A DNA stretch of 6,396 nt from contig JAUIGA010000195.1 in assembly GCA_030430125.1 (NCBI GenBank), forward strand, positions 1-6,396, given 5' to 3'. The position numbers and the translations under genes were made by a program. Source of the stretch: Chloroflexia bacterium. Lineage in GTDB: Bacteria; Chloroflexota; Chloroflexia; Thermomicrobiales; UBA6265. The notes under the pieces were generated by a model. The model searched no databases. It saw only the letters and a program-made list of their open reading frames with translations, and was not told where the DNA came from. This document shows positions 1 to 5,902 of this stretch, one piece after another; the first letter of the stretch is position 1; each line of letters starts with the position of its first letter.

Positions 1-371
1 CGGCTGGGATAAACGGGTGTCTGAGCCATCTCGTGGTGCAGACAGATCGTGACACTCGCCGGCGCCTCGTTGGCAGTAAAGACACGCTCGGTCCGGTTGA
101 CGCGCACCGCATTCGACAGCGAATCCTCGTACCGGAAATTCGGATAATCGAACGCCCGGATGAACGCGTCGAAGTCGTCCGACGTCGCCAGCGGCAGGCC
201 GCGAAACAGCACGGCTCCCGACTGCGAGGCCTTGGCATCGAGCGACTCGCGATTCTCGCGAACCCACGTCAGAACGCCTTCAAGCGTCGGCACTTCGCCC
301 TCGGGGACCATGATCGTCGGGAACACCTGATCGCCAGATTTCAGCTGCCCATCGATTTGCCGTTCATTCAT
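1..371 (-). CDS. TauD/TfdA-family Fe(II)/2-oxoglutarate dioxygenase, N-terminal part (cut by window edge)
   Basis: The gene begins with ATG at 371 (MNERQIDGQL...) and runs leftward out of the window, leaving 123 codons without a stop. Visible features are a stretch around residues 51-60 (SGAVLFRGLP) and an LHHEMAQTPVYP segment at 111-122. The first is typical of TauD/SyrP-like proteins. In the second, His112 and Glu114 fit the HxD/E half of the iron-binding triad; the distal His and the 2-oxoglutarate-binding Arg lie outside the window. Family members are cytosolic oxygenases that hydroxylate or cleave small molecules (taurine, amino-acid derivatives); the substrate cannot be told here. An in-frame TAA lies at 387-389, so the only other start is a GTG at 374, directly before the ATG. 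The ribosome site is weak. A terminator separates it from the upstream vWA gene, so it probably has its own promoter in 372-470, although I see no convincing one. Its modest GC and style match the left, Planctomycete-like part. Confidence 0.85.
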   Translation of the reverse strand, partial: MNERQIDGQLKSGDQVFPTIMVPEGEVPTLEGVLTWVRENRESLDAKASQSGAVLFRGLPLATSDDFDAFIRAFDYPNFRYEDSLSNAVRVNRTERVFTANEAPASVTICLHHEMAQTPVYPS

Positions 372-470
372 CACCAGAGTTCTCGCTTAATTCAATCTCA
401 ATTCTGGAATCGCAGCCCGCCAGCATCATGCCAGACACAGCCCCGAACTGGAAGCAGCACGCGACTCAAC

Positions 471-507
471 AAAAACACCCGGCAACCGTCCAGACGGCTG
501 CCGGGTG
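471..507 (-). terminator. Rho-independent terminator after the vWA gene
   Basis: Read on the minus strand, bases 507-499 (CACCCGGCA) pair perfectly with 484-476 (TGCCGGGTG). After one mismatch the stem continues with four more pairs (497-494 with 489-486) and closes on a 4-base loop (490-493). The stem is followed immediately by five T (475-471). It lies 27 bases after the stop codon at 534 and upstream of the dioxygenase start, so it ends transcription of the vWA gene. This is a complete hairpin plus T-tract terminator, unlike the hairpins of the right part of the window. Confidence 0.92.
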
Positions 508-533
508 ATGATCTCGAGTCGGATCAGACAAGC

Positions 534-2069
534 TCAGAATTTCGGAACCTTGATCTTCTTACCAACTTCACGGTAGCGAGGATCGCGAAATCCGGAACTG
601 ATATGCATCCCGTACCCCAGCTGGTCCATTTCATAGCGAGCACGACGAGCCCACGGCGTGCCTTCGTGCTCCTTCTTGACGAAGTCGTAGGCTTCATTCG
701 CCAGCTGCGACTGCTCCTGCAGCATGGCCAGGTATTCTGATCGGTCCATCTTCAGCTTGAACGCGGCCTTCAGACGCTTGAACTGCTCCTCGTCCGGCTC
801 AACCAGCTTCCGGTTGTAGCCGAGGTTCCACTCGTTGTGCTTGGGGTCTTTCGGCTTCGGCTTTTTCGCCTGATGGTCATCGAGCAGAAGGAGGTACTGG
901 AACAGCCGAATCCGGTAAGACAGCAGCTGAGCGTGCATCAGGTCGAAGCAGGCCCGCCAGCGCTGCGAGTCTTCCTTCGCCCGCAGCGGACGCAGCTGGT
1001 CAAGTGAAGCCAGCGACTTCTCGATCAATGCCATACCATCGACAGCTCGCTTGAACTGTGGTGCCGCCTCGGTCTGAAACTCGTCCGGCAACGTGCTGTA
1101 ATGATGCACGCGCATATTCAGTTCGCCGTTCAGATGCGGGTTCGTCGCAACGATGATGTCCCACAAACCTGAGCGGAACTTGCTGCGCGCCCGCGCTTCT
1201 GCGTACTCGCGGCGTGCCAGCAGCAGCGGCTCATACTCCTTCATCGCCAGTGCGGCGAACTTCCGTTCCTCATGGGCACCAGCTCCTGAGAGGTTTTCTT
1301 CTTCACCGGGCAGCATGAAGAAGATACCGCCCGTCTCCTTGCAGAGACGCACCTGAGAGTACGGTCCGAAACCGCTGGAAAAACTGTCCCAGCGGGAATG
1401 CAGCCCGTTCCACTGCAGACATTCCGGGAAACCCGTCTCGGGACCGCGGTTGATCCTGACCCAGTGCGTCAGGCCAAATTCCGGATCCTTCCATGTGATG
1501 CGGGCAAACGGGTAACCGAAGATCGCTTCGCGCCCAAGCAGGTACGCTGGTGTCTTCGTGTCCTCGCACAGTTTGATCGCGTTTTCCAGAGCCTGCGAAT
1601 CGAAGTTCAAGTCACCGGAATCCGATGGAGATTCGTCACTCACGATGATCACGACCATGCGGCGTTTCTGGCCACGAGCCATGCTCTTGTACTTGTTGAT
1701 GACGGCCTCAATGGCCGAGCACATGTTCTCGTCGCCGCTTTCGTCAATCGGAATGCGGTCGATCGCCTGCTGAATTTCCTTGACGTCTGTCGTCGGATTC
1801 TTCGTCAGATAGTTCAGCCCTTTGCCAAAGCTGCAGATTGACGTCAGCAGAACCTGGTCCTGCATCTTCAGGACTTTGTCGGTCCGGGTCTGGATCCCCA
1901 GCTCCTCGTAGACGGCCCGGTGATCCAGCCCGCGCTCCAGTACCGAGCCGATCATCGCCGCCAACGTGAAGGGCGGGATCCCGGCAGCCTCGGCGGCGAC
2001 CTGCCACTGGCGGGTTTCGTCGACGAGGGTCTCGCCGAGATCGAAGATGACGGTGGTTATCGCGCGCAT
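534..2069 (-). CDS. Chimeric open frame: N-terminus of a HAD hydrolase joined to a vWA-domain protein lacking its N-terminus
   Basis: The frame encodes 511 residues from ATG 2069. Residues 1-52 look like the start of a HAD-superfamily hydrolase: a hydrophobic strand ending in FDLGETL (9-15) gives motif I with the nucleophile Asp10, and Gly12 replaces the usual second Asp. From about residue 53 on, the protein is a vWA-type protein of a kind I associate with Planctomycetes. Features include the T/D region PTTD (92-95), strand VVIIVSDES (139-147) with the likely third MIDAS Asp145, then LGREAIFGYP, NRGPETGF and ETGGIFFMLP, and a charged helical C-terminus. The HAD core (motifs II-IV) and the vWA first half (DxSxS MIDAS motif, signal or membrane segment) are both missing, so neither activity is expected. 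GC steps from about 52% (1801-1860) to 73% (1981-2040) across the join. The open frame itself is certain; I infer an assembly artefact or a recombination scar rather than a working fusion. A weak AGGG lies directly before the ATG. Confidence 0.8.
   Translation of the reverse strand: MRAITTVIFDLGETLVDETRQWQVAAEAAGIPPFTLAAMIGSVLERGLDHRAVYEELGIQTRTDKVLKMQDQVLLTSICSFGKGLNYLTKNPTTDVKEIQQAIDRIPIDESGDENMCSAIEAVINKYKSMARGQKRRMVVIIVSDESPSDSGDLNFDSQALENAIKLCEDTKTPAYLLGREAIFGYPFARITWKDPEFGLTHWVRINRGPETGFPECLQWNGLHSRWDSFSSGFGPYSQVRLCKETGGIFFMLPGEEENLSGAGAHEERKFAALAMKEYEPLLLARREYAEARARSKFRSGLWDIIVATNPHLNGELNMRVHHYSTLPDEFQTEAAPQFKRAVDGMALIEKSLASLDQLRPLRAKEDSQRWRACFDLMHAQLLSYRIRLFQYLLLLDDHQAKKPKPKDPKHNEWNLGYNRKLVEPDEEQFKRLKAAFKLKMDRSEYLAMLQEQSQLANEAYDFVKKEHEGTPWARRARYEMDQLGYGMHISSGFRDPRYREVGKKIKVPKF
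1896..1913 (-). other. Probable join between two genomes within a VYEELG-coding block
   Basis: These 18 bases encode residues 53-58 (VYEELG) of the fused frame. The block fits both halves: HAD proteins of this sort have a similar HR.V(Y/F)xxLG segment after motif I, and vWA proteins of the left type have a (V/I)Y.ELG segment before their second strand. A shared stretch coding the same residues would keep both frames in phase, as an assembler joining on a short exact match would do. Composition, protein family and terminator style all change here. The exact base is uncertain by roughly 20. Confidence 0.6.
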
Positions 2070-2110
2070 CCCTGATCCATGGAGTCAACGGGGTCCGGTT
2101 CGGACAACGA

Positions 2111-2140
2111 TCGGCAGCGATCGCCGGCGACCGCTGCCGA
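2111..2140. promoter_or_regulatory. 30-bp near-perfect palindrome upstream of the HAD start
   Basis: Bases 2111-2119 (TCGGCAGCG) are the exact reverse complement of 2132-2140. The centre (2121-2130, TCGCCGGCGA) is itself a perfect palindrome, and the only mismatch is the pair 2120/2131. It ends 42 bases upstream of the ATG at 2069. It could be an operator bound by a dimeric regulator or a leader hairpin. The symmetry is seen directly; the role is inferred. No clear -35/-10 pair accompanies it. Confidence 0.4.
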
Positions 2141-2243
2141 GGGAATGCTACCGCATTGGAGTGCAGGGACAGGTGGAGGATAGCGGGAAAGATGGTGGGA
2201 GGGATGAGCACATGGGTGTCGATTCAGCCCCCAGGGAACGATG

Positions 2244-2297
2244 CGCCGTCCTCATGGAGACCCGGATATCAAATTCCGGGTCTCCATGAGGACGGCG
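2244..2297. repeat. Perfect 23-bp inverted repeat with 8-base spacer, probable terminator hairpin
   Basis: The left arm 2244-2266 is the exact reverse complement of the right arm 2275-2297; the spacer is TATCAAAT (2267-2274). On the minus strand the stem starts only three bases after the TAA stop (2301-2303) of the oxidoreductase gene, so it probably acts as a terminator or as a stabiliser of the mRNA 3' end. There is no T-tract on either side. The unusual length and perfection would also fit a short dispersed palindromic element. The arms show no transposon-like target duplication that I can see. Confidence 0.7.
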
Positions 2298-2300
2298 TCA

Positions 2301-3197
2301 TTACCCCAGCGCCTCGATCTCGCGGTCGAGGGTCGCCGCGATGTCGACCCACCCGCCATCATTGTCCAGCGACTCCATGATGGCGTTGACCATGACGATC
2401 GGCAGCAGGAGGTGGCGGCTGGTCAGTGGATTGCGGCCGGTCTCGAACATCTCGATGGCGATGCGGAGCACGGCGGCATAGGCATCGTCGTTGACCTCGA
2501 TGGCGCGGCTCGTCATGCCACCGGTGCCGAACAGGCTGGCGTGGAAGGCATACGCGGCGTCCTTGAAGAAGCCGAGCGAGCCGATCGCGTCGTCATCCCA
2601 GATCGCATTGACCACGACGGTGTCACCGGCGCGACTGGCCTGCAGCCCGGCGACACCATCGCCGAGGAGCGACAGCGCGAGCTCGATCAGGTGGGTGGCG
2701 TAGAAGAACGGGCCGCCGTGCGGGCTGCCGAAGTCGCAGGGGCCAGCGAGTTGGCCCAGACGGACAACGCCGGGGAGCGCCGCCTTCATCGCATCGGTGT
2801 CCTGGGCGACGCTGAGTGACGAGAACGAGGTAATGGCGGCGCCGCTCTGCCGGGCGGCGTTGAGCATGCGACGGCAGTCGACGAGGTCGATGGCCAGGGG
2901 CTTGTCGACAAAGACGGGCTTCCCCTCCAGCAGGAAGGGGAGGGCGTGCTCGGCGTGCATGTCGCCGTGCCGGTCGGCCACGATCGCGGCATCCACCCGG
3001 TCGGCGAGGTGGTGCAGGGATTCGGCGATCTCGGGGATGTTGCCATCCCGGGCGACCTCGGCGGTGCGCTCGGGGTCGGTCGCGCTCCAGATGGCGCTGA
3101 CGCAGGCTCGGACGCCGAACACGCGGTCGACGTTGATGAGCCGGGAGAAGATCTGGGCGTGAGAACTCGCGGACCCGACGAGTCCGATCCGGATCAT
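2301..3197 (-). CDS. Gfo/Idh/MocA-family NAD(P)-dependent oxidoreductase
   Basis: This is a 298-residue protein from ATG 3197. Residues 1-15 (MIRIGLVGSASSHAQ) form the first Rossmann strand and a variant glycine-rich turn. DAAIVADRHGDMHAEHA (69-85) is the fourth strand and following helix. EGKPVFVDKPLA (91-102) is the family signature containing the catalytic or cofactor-contacting Lys99, here DKP instead of the usual EKP. A GPFFYATHLIE segment with His169 matches the C-domain catalytic His region. Members oxidise or reduce sugars, inositols and related compounds with NAD(P); the substrate is unknown. The start at 3197 is chosen because AGGA lies seven bases upstream and the Rossmann strand begins at residue 2. 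The open frame continues to 3356, but the extra 53 residues look non-coding and would cross two hairpins. The protein is short for a family usually of 330-390 residues. Downstream is a 23-bp inverted repeat; upstream is the repeat protein, 174 bases away. Confidence 0.85.
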   Translation of the reverse strand: MIRIGLVGSASSHAQIFSRLINVDRVFGVRACVSAIWSATDPERTAEVARDGNIPEIAESLHHLADRVDAAIVADRHGDMHAEHALPFLLEGKPVFVDKPLAIDLVDCRRMLNAARQSGAAITSFSSLSVAQDTDAMKAALPGVVRLGQLAGPCDFGSPHGGPFFYATHLIELALSLLGDGVAGLQASRAGDTVVVNAIWDDDAIGSLGFFKDAAYAFHASLFGTGGMTSRAIEVNDDAYAAVLRIAIEMFETGRNPLTSRHLLLPIVMVNAIMESLDNDGGWVDIAATLDREIEALG

Positions 3198-3226
3198 GGA
3201 GGTGTCCTGACGATTGCGAGGCATCG

Positions 3227-3244
3227 CGCTCCCCCATGGGAGCG
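3227..3244. promoter_or_regulatory. Small hairpin in the leader of the oxidoreductase gene
   Basis: CGCTCCC (3227-3233) pairs with GGGAGCG (3238-3244) around a 4-base loop. It lies about 30 bases upstream of the ATG at 3197 on the minus strand. It may be a leader hairpin or a small operator. The pairing is seen; the role is inferred, and a 7-bp stem can arise by chance in DNA this rich in GC. Confidence 0.25.
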
Positions 3245-3319
3245 AGTGGCCGGGGTGTGCCGGCATAACGGTATCGTCCCGGAAATGACGCGAATTCGCA
3301 ACCCTTGATACGCGCAGCA

Positions 3320-3347
3320 GCGCTCCGATCGCGAGGGATCGGAGCGC
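3320..3347 (-). terminator. Hairpin downstream of the repeat-protein gene, probable terminator without T-tract
   Basis: GCGCTCCGATC (3320-3330) is the exact reverse complement of 3337-3347, with a 6-base loop (3331-3336). It lies 24 bases after the TAG stop at 3372-3374 on the minus strand and before the oxidoreductase gene. It could stop transcription between the two genes or protect the upstream mRNA. No run of T follows, so factor-independent termination is less sure than for the hairpin at 471-507. Confidence 0.5.
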
Positions 3348-3371
3348 CGCACACACGCCTCAGGGGCAGGA

Positions 3372-3848
3372 CTAGTTGTCGCCGGTGAGCTTGCCCTTGA
3401 TCTTTTCGAAGAACCCCTTGGCGCCGTCAGCGGCCTTGTCCGCCTGCTCGCGTGCCTCGCTGAAGGCGTTTTCGGCCGTGGCCTGGGCCTTGTCGGCGAA
3501 TTCGCCGGCTTGGCGCTCGGCGTCCTTCAGATACTCTGACGTCTTGGTGCGGGCGTCATCGACGGCGCCCTCGGCCTGGGCCTTGGCATCGTCGATCGCG
3601 CCACTGGCGTCATCGACGGCACCCTCGGCCTGGGTCTTGGCATCGTCAACTGCGCCACTGGCATCCCTGGCTGCGCCTTCGGCCTCGGCTCTGGCGTTAT
3701 CCACTGTGTTCTCGGCATCAGTCTTGACATCGCTAGCCGCTTTTTCGGCTTCGGCTTTGGCGTCGTTGGCGGTCTTCTCCGCCTCAACCCGTGCGTCGTT
3801 CGCGGCGTCTTCGGCTTCTCGCTTGAGCTTGTCGACCTGATCACTCAT
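3372..3848 (-). CDS. LEA-like Ala/Asp/Glu-rich amphipathic repeat protein
   Basis: The protein has 158 residues, almost all Ala, Asp, Glu, Lys, Gly and Thr, with no signal peptide, no Cys and almost no aromatic residues until GFFEKIKGKL near the C-terminus (145-154). Residues 18-61 are 11-residue units of the type DAKAEAEKAAS. Residues 62-97 are two 18-residue units (DASGAVDDAKTQAEGAVD and a close copy), that is an 11-mer plus a 7-mer. More 11-mers follow to 140. Such 11-residue periodicity is seen in group 3 LEA and apolipoprotein-like proteins, which form long amphipathic helices and are linked to desiccation or membrane protection; the function here is inferred. The ATG at 3848 is preferred because AAAGGG lies seven bases upstream; an ATG at 3851 directly precedes it. 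Many bacterial proteins of low complexity resemble this one, so homology is hard to prove. It appears to be a single gene bounded by hairpin 3320-3347 and a 231-base gap. Confidence 0.75.
   Translation of the reverse strand: MSDQVDKLKREAEDAANDARVEAEKTANDAKAEAEKAASDVKTDAENTVDNARAEAEGAARDASGAVDDAKTQAEGAVDDASGAIDDAKAQAEGAVDDARTKTSEYLKDAERQAGEFADKAQATAENAFSEAREQADKAADGAKGFFEKIKGKLTGDN
3553..3660. repeat. 54-bp tandem repeat, two copies, inside the LEA-like gene
   Basis: Bases 3553-3606 and 3607-3660 are direct tandem copies that differ at 5 of 54 positions. They encode the paired 18-residue units of the protein. The next 54 bases toward 3714 are related but much more diverged. This shows fairly recent duplication of an 18-residue module (five helical turns), so the repeat number may vary between strains. 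Confidence 0.85.
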
Positions 3849-3996
3849 CATGCGACCCTTTCCCTGATTGCCGGAGGCCCGGCACCTGTGAACCGACAAC
3901 TCGGCGGTGGTGCGCCATTGCCAGCGAAACCTACAGCCAAATTCCGACGCCGGAGAGAGAGTCCCCCGTACGATCGTTCTGGTTCGTACATATGAC

Positions 3997-4002
3997 AGTA
4001 TA
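3997..4002 (-). promoter_or_regulatory. Candidate -10 element for the LEA-like gene
   Basis: On the minus strand these bases read TATACT, five of six matches to the sigma-70 -10 consensus, in the 231-base gap upstream of the repeat-protein gene. No good -35 is found 16-18 bases before it. Just downstream, GTACGA (3968-3973) and TCGTAC (3984-3989) form an inverted repeat with a 10-base spacer that could be an operator. The leader would be about 145 bases long. This is weak, pattern-only evidence. Confidence 0.25.
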
Positions 4003-4055
4003 CGGCAGGATGCGATACGCTGCCGCGCGGCGCGACGACCATCCAGGTGCGGTTC

Positions 4056-4072
4056 GAACGACCGTGTCGTTC
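4056..4072 (-). terminator. Small hairpin just after the deacetylase gene
   Basis: GAACGAC (4056-4062) pairs with GTCGTTC (4066-4072) around a 3-base loop, seven bases beyond the TGA stop at 4080-4082 on the minus strand. It may mark the end of the kinase-deacetylase transcript. It is short and has no T-tract. Confidence 0.35.
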
Positions 4073-4079
4073 ATTGCGG

Positions 4080-4937
4080 TCAGGCAGATCGGCCGGTCCA
4101 TATCTCTTGCAGGGTCCGGTAATCGAGCAGCACGATGCCTTCCTCCTCGATGATCGCGCGGCCGTGCGGTGACAGCGCGAAGTCGAGGTCAGCCCGGCGT
4201 ACCCGCCAGGTCTCCGGCTCCAGTGCTCGCGCCTCGTCGTTGCCGAGCGAGGGGTGGAGCGCCCATTCGGTCAGTCCCGGCGGCAGCCTCCGCAGCAACT
4301 CGGCGAACCGGGCAGGTTTCTCGTCCGGATCGAGGTGGTAGCTGTCCAGCACGTCGTGGTCGGGGACGGGCAGGCCGCGTGACCGGCATGCATCGGCGTG
4401 GTCGCGGTCGTGGACGCGCATGGCCAGACCGTGCTCGCGGGCAAGGGCGACGGTGAGCTCGAAGATATCCTCCCGGCCGCCGTCGGCGAGACTGTGCCAA
4501 TCCAGATGGTCGGGACGCAGCCCCGCCGACAGCACCGTGTCGATCTGTGCCCGGAACTCGATCTCCACCTCCTCGATGCGGGCCTGGTCCAGCAGCGCAG
4601 CGCGCCGGTCGAAGATGTAGAAGTCGCCGGTCTCGTCGACGAGCGACGGGACCTCGTGGCGCGCAGCGACCGGACCCCACCGGTACGACTCGAAGTCGCG
4701 AACGAGGGTGAGGTGGGCCGCGAAGGGGAGCGCGGGATGCTCCCGCAGGAGCTGCACCGCGTGCGGCGCCCAGGGGCAGGGGGCCATGAGGCTGGTCGAA
4801 GCAACGATGCCATCACGCCATGCCTGGAGGATAGCCGCGTTCACCGCGTGGCACATGCCGAAGTCGTCGGCGTTGACGATCAGCAGCCGCGCGTCGTCGG
4901 GGTAGCCGAGAAGCTGGTTGGTCGAGATCGTTGACAC
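4080..4937 (-). CDS. ChbG/HpnK (YdjC-like) family polysaccharide-type deacetylase
   Basis: This 285-residue protein, counted from GTG 4937, matches the YdjC/ChbG family in order. LLIVNADDFGMC (19-30) holds metal and catalytic Asp24/Asp25. AAHLTL (74-79) holds His75. RPDHLDWHSLADG (141-153) holds His144, Asp146 and His148. EWALHPS (224-230) holds His228. Family enzymes remove acetyl groups from chito-oligosaccharides (ChbG) or act on hopanoid sugars (HpnK) with a divalent metal; the substrate here is unknown. The length is normal for the family (about 240-300). No signal peptide is seen, so it is probably cytosolic. GTG 4937 is favoured because AAAAGG lies eight bases upstream; GTG 4943, two codons earlier, would leave only a 2-base spacing. 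The 25-base gap to the UMP kinase stop indicates one transcript. Genes for chitobiose uptake or hopanoid synthesis are not in view, so neither role is supported by context. Confidence 0.88.
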   Translation of the reverse strand: MSTISTNQLLGYPDDARLLIVNADDFGMCHAVNAAILQAWRDGIVASTSLMAPCPWAPHAVQLLREHPALPFAAHLTLVRDFESYRWGPVAARHEVPSLVDETGDFYIFDRRAALLDQARIEEVEIEFRAQIDTVLSAGLRPDHLDWHSLADGGREDIFELTVALAREHGLAMRVHDRDHADACRSRGLPVPDHDVLDSYHLDPDEKPARFAELLRRLPPGLTEWALHPSLGNDEARALEPETWRVRRADLDFALSPHGRAIIEEEGIVLLDYRTLQEIWTGRSA

Positions 4938-4962
4938 GGGCACCGCCTTTTGGGAGTCCTGG

Positions 4963-5727
4963 TCAGCATCCAGCCGCGCCGACCGGATCGCGCAGGGTCG
5001 TCACGGTGTTCGGGCCGATGAACGTGCCCACGGGCTTGCCCTCGCAGATGTCAAGCATGGCGCGGGGGCGGTTCGAGTTGAAGACGTGGATGGGGATGTC
5101 GTGGTCGCGGGCGAGCAGGAATGCGGACTGGTCCATGATTTTCAGGCGCCGGGATATGGCGTCGTCGTAGGCGATCGATGCGTACAGCCGGGCACCCGTC
5201 GCCGCGTTGGGATCGGCCGTGTAGACGCCTTCGGTGCCCTGCTTGGCGGCGAGGATCGCCTCGGCGTCGATCTCGATGGCGCGCTGCACGGCGGGGTAAT
5301 CGGTGGTGACCAGCGGCTGGCCGGTGCCGGCCGCGAAGATGACGACGTAGCCCTTGCCGAGGTGCTTGATGGCGCGGAGGCGGATGAACGGCTCCGCGAA
5401 GGCGGCCATCGGCACGGCGGACATCACGCGGACTTCCCGGCCAGGGTCCTGCGCCTTGAGGGCGCCGCGGAGCATGAGGCTGTTGAGCACGGTGGCGGTC
5501 ATGCCGATGAAGTCGGCCTCGACGCGGTCGATGCCCCACTGGTCGGCGATGCGGCCGCGGAAGATGTTGCCGCCGCCGACCATGACGGCGACCTGGATAC
5601 CGGCGTCGGCGAGGGCGATGATCTCGCCGGCGAGGGTATCGATGGCGTCGCGATCGAAGCCCCAGTCGTTGTTCCCGGCGAAGGCGCCGCCACTCATCTT
5701 GACGACCACGCGGTGGTATCGGTGCAT
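4963..5727 (-). CDS. pyrH: UMP kinase-like protein (amino acid kinase family), divergent PyrH
   Basis: The 254-residue protein follows the bacterial UMP kinase plan: VVVKMSGGAF (7-16), GGGNIFRG (51-58), ADFIGMTATVLNSLML (71-86), EPFIRLRAIKHL (112-123), FAAGTGQPLVTTD (131-143), RAIEIDAE (149-156), EGVYTADP (166-173) and IMDQSAF (197-203). PyrH transfers phosphate from ATP to UMP to give UDP in cytosolic pyrimidine synthesis and is normally a GTP-regulated hexamer. Two usual signature residues differ: SGG replaces SGE (Gly14), and TEG replaces VDG before VYxADP. The C-terminal tail (PNTVTTLRDPVGAAGC) extends past the normal end. The gene is not next to tsf or frr, its common partners. It may be a second, specialised paralogue; the symbol denotes family. 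The ATG at 5727 has a strong GGGAGGGG site eight bases upstream. It is the first gene of a pair with the deacetylase, 25 bases apart. Confidence 0.83.
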   Translation of the reverse strand: MHRYHRVVVKMSGGAFAGNNDWGFDRDAIDTLAGEIIALADAGIQVAVMVGGGNIFRGRIADQWGIDRVEADFIGMTATVLNSLMLRGALKAQDPGREVRVMSAVPMAAFAEPFIRLRAIKHLGKGYVVIFAAGTGQPLVTTDYPAVQRAIEIDAEAILAAKQGTEGVYTADPNAATGARLYASIAYDDAISRRLKIMDQSAFLLARDHDIPIHVFNSNRPRAMLDICEGKPVGTFIGPNTVTTLRDPVGAAGC

Positions 5728-5784
5728 CGGCAGAACCCCTCCCGGATGGTGAACGTACAGCGAGGGTCATGACGACCCCGCCCG

Positions 5785-5790
5785 ATTCTA
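5785..5790 (-). promoter_or_regulatory. Candidate -10 element for the UMP kinase-deacetylase pair
   Basis: On the minus strand these bases read TAGAAT, five of six matches to the -10 consensus, about 60 bases upstream of the ATG at 5727. The region 17 bases further upstream reads CCGACG or similar, which shares only GAC with the -35 consensus. It is placed well for a short leader, but it rests on one hexamer in GC-rich DNA. Confidence 0.3.
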
Positions 5791-5873
5791 CACGTCGGGG
5801 GCGATGCGCGTCGGACGGGCATTGCGAGCTCGTGTCCATTGCCTGGGGGCGAGTCCTGCAACTGGATGGCAGC

Positions 5874-5902
5874 TTGACGAACCGCCGAACCGATGGTAAC
5901 TC
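5874..5902 (+). promoter_or_regulatory. Candidate sigma-70 promoter toward the secreted-protein gene
   Basis: TTGACG (5874-5879, five of six to the -35 consensus) is followed after 17 bases by TAACTC (5897-5902), a poor -10 preceded by the extended-10 motif TGG (5894-5896). It lies in a locally AT-richer patch. If real, transcripts would have a leader of about 360 bases before the ATG at 6272. Confidence 0.28.

Noticed and set aside
534..2069. A genuine new HAD-vWA two-domain enzyme
   Set aside because: Both domains are incomplete: the HAD part lacks motifs II-IV and the vWA part lacks DxSxS and its export signal. The abrupt GC change at the join argues for an artefact or scar.
3198..3356. 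N-terminal extension of the oxidoreductase frame back to 3356
   Set aside because: The 53 extra residues resemble no family sequence, cross two hairpins and have no good ribosome site. ATG 3197 has AGGA at seven bases and begins directly with the Rossmann strand.
3553..3660. Possible CRISPR-like or satellite repeat
   Set aside because: It is two adjacent 54-bp copies with no unique spacers, in frame inside a coding sequence.
3376..3840. Plus-strand open frame opposite the LEA-like gene, Ala/Ser-rich
   Set aside because: It is the complement of the repetitive minus-strand gene. The minus-strand frame has the ribosome site and the regular 11-residue pattern.
4048..4065. GGTTCGAAC, resembling a tRNA T-loop
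   Set aside because: The flanking 5-base stems do not pair on either strand, and no acceptor or anticodon arm can be built around it.
4918..5772. Long plus-strand open frame opposite the UMP kinase gene
   Set aside because: The Gly/Asp/Val/His-rich translation is the complement of the kinase codons. It has no recognisable domain and no ribosome site.
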